From Toxonevra muliebris (taxonomy: Eukaryota; Arthropoda; Insecta; Diptera; Pallopteridae): a DNA stretch of 64,000 bases. The position numbers were made by a program, and so were the translations under genes. The stretch covers positions 92,869,235 to 92,933,234 of the forward strand of contig OY829326.1 in the NCBI GenBank assembly GCA_963691655.1, in the 5' to 3' direction. Shown here one piece after another: positions 58,536-64,000 of the stretch. The notes under the pieces were generated by a model. That model was not told where the DNA came from. It saw nothing but the letters and a program-made list of their open reading frames with translations, and searched no databases. Positions within the stretch are counted from its first letter, which is position 1. Each line of letters starts with the position of its first letter.

Positions 58536-60000
58536 TTACGAATCAAGTGGAACTTCCACATCCATCCAATTTTTTACTTCCATTAACATTTCACCTAACG
58601 TTTGTGAAGTACAACGTATAAATTTATGGTATTAGGGGAACGCGGCGTTTCAGCCGAAATTTGGATGAGTACGCAATGGATCACTGTAATTAGTGCTATA
58701 AATATTGATTTCTTGATAGACAGTAGGAATCTTCAAATCTTTCCGTATTGATTCATTGCTAATATACCAAGGGGCATTAATTATGATGCGTAGTATCTTA
58801 GATTGAAATCATTCAAGTATATTTAAGTTTGTTTTAGCGGCAGAACCTCATAATTTAATACCATATGCCCACATTGGTTTCAAAATTGCTTTGTAAATTA
58901 GTAGCTTGCTTTCAAGAGCAAGTTTAGAGTTTCGTCCTAAGAGCCAGTACATAGATGTTAGTTTCAGTCGCAATTGTTTTCGCTTTACAAATATATGTTT
59001 TTTCCACGTTAGACGCCGATCGAGATATAACCCGAGGTATTTAACTTCATCGTTTTGTGGTAGTTTCTAATAATTTAAGGTGACAGGAAGGCATGTATTT
59101 TTTTCAGAGTGAATGTTACTTGTGTAGACTTACTTTGGTTTACTCTTATTCTCTATTTACTAAGCCAGTATTCAATTTGCGGGCGATTTTCCTGCAGGTA
59201 CTCAGTAGCAGTGATATTAAAAGTATCATCGGCATAAATTGCAGTTTTTGTTTTTTGTGATAATGGTAGTTTAGCTGTAAAAAGAGTGTATAATAATGGG
59301 CCTAACACGCTACCTGGCGGTACGCCAGCCTTAATTGGAAAGAGTTCAGTCCTCTCGTTTTTAAATTTAACTCTGAAGTATAGATCTTCAAGATATGACT
59401 TCAGAATTTTGAAAGATGTATGCGGTAATAATTTTTTTAATTTATAGAGCAGGCAAGAGTGCCATACCTTGTCAAACGCTTGCTGTATATCCAAGAATGC
59501 TGTTGTGCAGTACATGTGTTGTCCTAGAGCGTATTTTATTATATTGTACACTCGATGGGTTTGTTCTGGGGTTGCATGCATTTCACGAAATCCGAATTGA
59601 TGATTTGGAATGAATTCCTTTATAACAATCATGGGTCTCAAAGTGCTTAGAAATAATTTTTCAAAAATTTTCGGTACGATGTAACTTCCTCTGCGGGTTT
59701 TGCCTGGCTTTTGAGTAAGTATAATTGCTGCACACCTTAAATTGGCGTGGTACGTAAGAGCATTTTAAAATAGCATTAAGAGATAAGTAAGGAACTTTAT
59801 ACCTCCTTCTGGGAGTTCTTTTATATTTTTTTCAGTGTTTAGGTCATAGCCTGGGGCTTTTTTAACCTTCAATTTCTTGTTTCATCAGTTTTGAAACACG
59901 GAATGGGTAATTCCATTTGATATGGAGAATCAAGAGAGTAGTAGACTTAACTTTCATCATTTTGTGGTTCTGGCGGGAAAGTAGTAAAAGTACATATTGA
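58536..60000 (-). pseudogene. Jockey-clade LINE reverse transcriptase, best-preserved retroelement here
   Basis: Minus strand. The frame 59641-59153 is open for 162 codons and has HQFGFREMHATPEQTHR, AFLDIQQAFDKVWH (motif A), AGVPPGSVLGPLLYTLFTA (motif B) and IYADDT (catalytic motif C). Upstream, after a frameshift, there is text for PRQF and a KARQNPQRK-like stretch. Downstream, after a stop and a frameshift near 59090, DEVKYLGLYLDRRLTWKKHI, KAILKPMWAYGIK and APWYISNESIRKDLKIPTV continue to a TAA at 58536-58538. TGA stops interrupt near 58850 and 58815. All RT palm motifs are intact, but the whole is broken. Confidence 0.9.
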
Positions 60001-60005
60001 AATTC

Positions 60006-60520
60006 TGGTATAATCAGAAATGAGATGGAGGCATGCTTGTGAGGTAAAGTGCATGACTTGAGGTTGTGCCCTCAAACATCTCACCATTACTCAGTTTCCA
60101 GTGGAAACTAGAGTTTGGTTTGGTAGAATATGTTATATGTAGATACGGTACGATAGAAACTCTGGTATATGTTCTTTGCCACTGTATAATCTTATTGACA
60201 AGTACTGAGAATTTTTCACAAATTGTGCATGTTGTCATTGAAATAGAAATATTGTGTCTTCGGTATACGTTTCTCATTAAAAGGAAATTTATTATTATTA
60301 TTTTTCTGTTTTTGGAATTTTTTGTCTAAAAAGCTTTTATTAAAAAAAAAATGGCATAAAACACGCAGTAAAATATATAAATACAATATAATAACACAAT
60401 ATATATTTTACTTATACATACATATTATGTATGTATAATCCTTATATATATAATCGTGTGTGTATGAATCGTGTAACTTCTGAACAACTGGACCAATTGA
60501 AGTCATATTTCCAGAATATA
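60006..60520. other. AT-rich spacer, no feature recognised
   Basis: Opposing 87-codon frames overlap at 60014-60329; neither shows a motif. TA-rich words follow at 60375-60450. Confidence 0.4.
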
Positions 60521-60534
60521 TTTTTTTAGGATGA

Positions 60535-61890
60535 ATGAGGATGAATCATAGCTATTCATAATGGCTTTAAGGAAAGTGGGCGTGGCACCTCCCATACAAT
60601 CCTAATAGTTTTTTGGGTATATCTCAAGAACTATTTATAGCACAGTACAGAAATTTGGGACAATAACGAGAATTGACAGTGCCATGCTACAACAAATATA
60701 GGTAGGTTTGATAAAGGGGTTGTGGCACCTTCCATATAACCTGAATTTCAATTATGAGATATATATCATAGGAGCCATTTATGGTATGGTACTAATATTT
60801 AAATTCTTTCAGTTTGTTGGATTAGTGGGTGTGACACCATGCTTCACTTTTATTTTCAACTACTATTTCTACTACTATTTTCTACTACTTTCAAACTTCT
60901 TTTTTCTACAATTTCTTCTTATTTTCTACTACTTTTTCAATTTATATTTTCTTCTACTATTTATTACTTTTTTCTACTACTTTTTTAATACATTTTTTCT
61001 TATTTTCTAATACTACTTTTTAACAGTTTTTTCTACTACTATTTTTATACTATTATTTGTACCACACCTTCTACTCTATTTTTATTATTTTTGTACTACT
61101 ATGTTTAACTATTTTTCTACTACTTTTTCTGCTACCTTTTTACCACTTCTTTACAATAATTTGTAATACTGTTTTCAATTCTTTTTCCTACTACCTTTTC
61201 TACTACTAATCCTACTACTATTTTCTTCTATTTTTTGGTGCTATTTTCTACTACTTTTTCCATTCCTTTTACTACTATTATTTCTACCACATTATGAAAT
61301 ATCTTAAGGCCCTGCCTAGCTATCTTAAAATTCGATAGGTGGCGCTGTAACAAATTCTATATTTATAATAAATACGAAATTGGTTAAATTTTAAATAATT
61401 TCAACTTCTAATGCAACTTCTGATTAGGAATATGAAATATGTTCGCTTTGGCAAGAGGATGAAACATAGCTATTTATAAAGGCTTTTAGAAAAGTGACAT
61501 GCTCCCATACAATCCTCAAGAATCATTTATAGCACAGTACAGATATTTGGTACAAGAACGTGAATTAACAATGCCATGCTACAAAAAAAATATGGGTGGG
61601 TTGGCAAAGGGGGTGTGACACTTTCCATATACCCTGAATTTTTATTACGGGATATCTTAGTATGGAAGTATTATTTGTCAATACCGGATTTAAAAAATTC
61701 TTTCAGTTTGTTGGATTAGTGGGTGTTGCACCATGATCTACTTCTATTTTCTACTTCTATTTTCATTTATTTTTTCAACATTTTCTTCTTATTTTCGACT
61801 ACTTTTTTGCTACTTTACCTACTAATACTTTCAACCACTTTTTTACTACGTTTTTCTACAATTTATTACTATTATTTTTACTAATATTTC
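60535..61890. repeat. Two direct copies of an about 0.9-kb satellite-like unit with TTCTACTACTTTT tracts
   Basis: Copy A starts about 60537 and copy B about 61455. They share CATAGCTATT, CCCATACAATCCT, TTTATAGCACAGTACAGA, ATGCCATGCTACAA, and TTCTTTCAGTTTGTTGGATTAGTGGGTGT. The offset is 918 bp at the left and 891-894 further right because copy B lacks about 27 bp, including the GTGGGCGTGGC box. Each copy is followed by a pyrimidine-rich TTCTACTACTTTT tract (60855-61290; 61735-61885). The Phe/Tyr-rich 100-codon frame 60708-61010 is a translation of the tract. Confidence 0.8.
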
Positions 61891-62684
61891 TCAAGTTATA
61901 ATTCATAACGAATGCTTGTAGAATTTTGTGCGGTAAAATTTAGTATGCTAAAGATCAGTAATGTCAAAAATATTACAACTTAGTTTCTGATGTATTGCAG
62001 CGAGTGTTTGCACACGAAGCTATTATCCAGAATTGCTGTGTTTAAAAGAGGTCTTATAAATAATAAAACTTTATACTCGAGGCTGAGTTTTGATTTTTGA
62101 AGTGAAACTTCTTTGGCCGCGATTAGACAATCTTTTTGAGAATAAAATTTCAAGCTCATGTAACAGAAACTTTAACATAAGCGGCAAGGTTTTGTTTCAT
62201 TCACAGTCAACATACATATGCGAGTATGTGTATGACACATACACAATATATTATTTAATTTGAGAGTACTCCATCTGCATGTATAACCTTTTCATAATAT
62301 GGAAATTGACGAAATTAATTGAATATTCTTAATTGATTGTATATAAACTCTTCAATTGTCACTTGCATACACACCCTATCTCTCTCACTTTGCTGTTATT
62401 CAATTTATTATTAATTTATTTTTTTTTTTTTTTTTTGCCTTAAAATTTTACTAGGAACATTTTTTCCTGTAATAGTCAAAAATTATCTAACTTTAAATCG
62501 CGTAAAATGTACATCCGATATAAACTTTTAAAACGCCGTAAAAACGGTTCATAAAACCATTTAAGTATAATTTATTTTTTAGCGCTGTATCAGAATTCTC
62601 ATTCAGAGCCTGGTTATTTTTGGAAAAGTTGATTTTTGTATTAAAAAAAAAAAAAAAAAAAGTGGAAAAATTCGAGTATACACC
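61891..62684. other. AT-rich spacer with T and A runs
   Basis: T run at 62418-62436 and A run at 62642-62660. No gene or element recognised. Confidence 0.4.
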
Positions 62685-64000
62685 GAAAAAAATATGCGGA
62701 GTTAATACAACATTTTCTATGAATTAATACAACTTTTGCGGAGTTAATACTACTTTTATGCAACCAACACCGAAAAGAGTTGTTTGAAGTTTTTTTGAGT
62801 TGATTCAACTCTTTTTGTGGTTATAATATAATAACTCTTTGTCAGTGTCAGAATGTCTCTGACAGAATGAATGAATATTGAAAAAAAATGGACTTTTAAA
62901 CATTTAAGAGTATATCATTTTTGGCAAACCGCCCACAATCATCCTCTTTTATTTCTGAAGGTAAATAATTAAGCATTGCAGCGAAATAAAGGACTTACAT
63001 TTCTTCGACAATTTTATTCGATTATGTTTTACAGAAAGAGCTGAAGAAAATAAAATTTGGCTTAAATACAACCGAGATGGTTGGGATGAAATTTCAATTA
63101 ATTGGTCGTCGATAACAAAATTTCGTAGGAATGAAATGTCCTTAATGTCCTAGATTTTCCTTCAATTTCCACTTCTAAAGAATTCTCGATCTTCCTTTCT
63201 GGTAATCCTATTTGAATATAGAGAGCTTAAAGCATTAACATTGCGTGTTTACTTTTTTTAGAGTTTCTGTGATAAGTATAGTCTAAAATACTTTACTTCC
63301 GAAGGCGATTATTTTAAACCACGTGTATTTCTCAAGTTTGAAAAAATTTTTACATACAATGTTTATTCTTTAAACCATCGATATATGAAAGACACTATCA
63401 CTGATATTGGTAGTATATCACTTCTAAAGAAGCTTTCTGGTGCTATAAATCAAAGTACGTTCGATTTGGATTGTTACATTTTTACTATTTAATATTATGT
63501 CTTTCTCATAAATTTTCCTTCAAATTCAGAGGAGGTTGCATTATTTTTATACTAAAATATCTGTGAATATCATATATTTATCTAATAAATTAATAAAAAA
63601 AAATAATAAAAACATAAAAATCGAACTTTTTTTCAATTTTGGTTCAAGAATTTTAATTTATTAATCGAACTCTTTTAAGGGTTGTGACAATATTCTAGCC
63701 TGAGTTAGAGCAACTCTTTTCAATGTTGCCTGAAGAATTTCAAGTGGTTTATTGTACTCTTTTGAAAGTTTAGGTAACATTTTGCGGAGTTGATTCAACT
63801 CCTAGTCGGAGTTCAACTAACTCTTTTTACATTTAGTTCAAGAATTTCAAGTGATTAATTAAACTCTTTTGAGAGTTGAATCAACATTTTACGGAGTTGG
63901 TATAACTTTTTTATTATCAGAATTTATATTTTTAATATAACTCCTTAACGGAGTTAATATCACTCCTCTAAAGTATAACTCACTCTGCGGAGTTGAATAT
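62685..64000. mobile_element. Palindrome-rich repeat element (GCGGAGTTAATAYAAC), runs off the window
   Basis: From 62697 short units such as GCGGAGTTAATACAAC, GAGTTGATTCAACTC and CAACTCTTTT repeat. They are dense again from 63660 to the window end (for example GCGGAGTTGATTCAACTC near 63784). About 780 bp of different sequence lies between. Arrays at both sides suggest the ends of one element whose right boundary is outside the window. The interior contains the open text WLKYNRDGWDEISINW near 63060 and DYFKPRVFLKFE near 63310, which look like decayed protein that I cannot assign. Confidence 0.55.

Noticed and set aside
60708..61010. 100-codon open frame rich in Phe, Tyr and Leu
   Set aside because: It is the translation of a TTCTACTACTTTT pyrimidine tract inside a repeated unit.

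Overview
This looks like 64 kb of non-coding, transposon-rich DNA from a dipteran fly. It is strongly AT-rich and has many (CA)n, (CATA)n, (AAT)n and (TTG)n microsatellites. I see no operons, rRNA or intact cellular genes. The recognisable coding matter is decayed BEL/Pao and jockey/R1-like retroelements, piggyBac-, hAT- and mariner-type DNA transposons, and many short TIR elements (MITEs). A higher fly (tephritid or similar) is my inference from these families; the sequence does not prove a genus.

Layout. 1-1.06 kb: BEL/Pao pol pseudogene (minus). 1.5-2.1 kb: 146-bp tandem repeat. 4-6.4 kb: a hairpin MITE, microsatellites and a GC-elevated stretch with a possible TATA/Inr pair. 8.07-9.30 kb: hAT-like element with 8-bp TSD. 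11.7-12.5 kb: diverged direct/inverted repeats. 12.64-13.09 kb: hAT MITE. 13.83-13.97 kb: possible acidic terminal exon (minus). 14.6-15.9 kb: TA-type and TTAA-type MITEs. 16.27-16.53 kb: another MITE. 16.7-18.9 kb: a foldback element split by a piggyBac-like deletion derivative. 20.8 kb: TA MITE. 24.0-25.7 kb: a long-TIR element with an acidic ORF, invaded in one arm by a mariner-type MITE. 29.8-30.25 kb: hAT MITE. 30.48-31.96 and 39.6-40.77 kb: two opposite-facing copies of one piggyBac element that also carries a mariner-like tail. 33.3 kb: a 39-nt microexon candidate. 35.4-37.1 kb: jockey-type remnant. 42.0-42.9 and 43.2-43.7 kb: long-TIR MITEs. 44.0 kb: tRNA-like SINE sharing its 3' end with the LINE remnant at 53.4-53.8 kb. 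48.0 and 51.4 kb: TTAA MITEs. 52.8 kb: possible first coding exon (MPNIK). 54.3 kb: CCHC-like fragment. 55.1-56.5, 58.5-60.0 kb: LINE remnants (minus). 60.5-61.9 kb: duplicated satellite-like block. 62.7-64 kb: start of a palindrome-rich repeat.

No genes work together here in a pathway. The window reads as intron or intergenic sequence of one or more large fly genes. The three or four exon candidates rest on splice signals and short open frames only, and need transcript evidence. The strongest calls are the elements whose target-site duplications can be read exactly.
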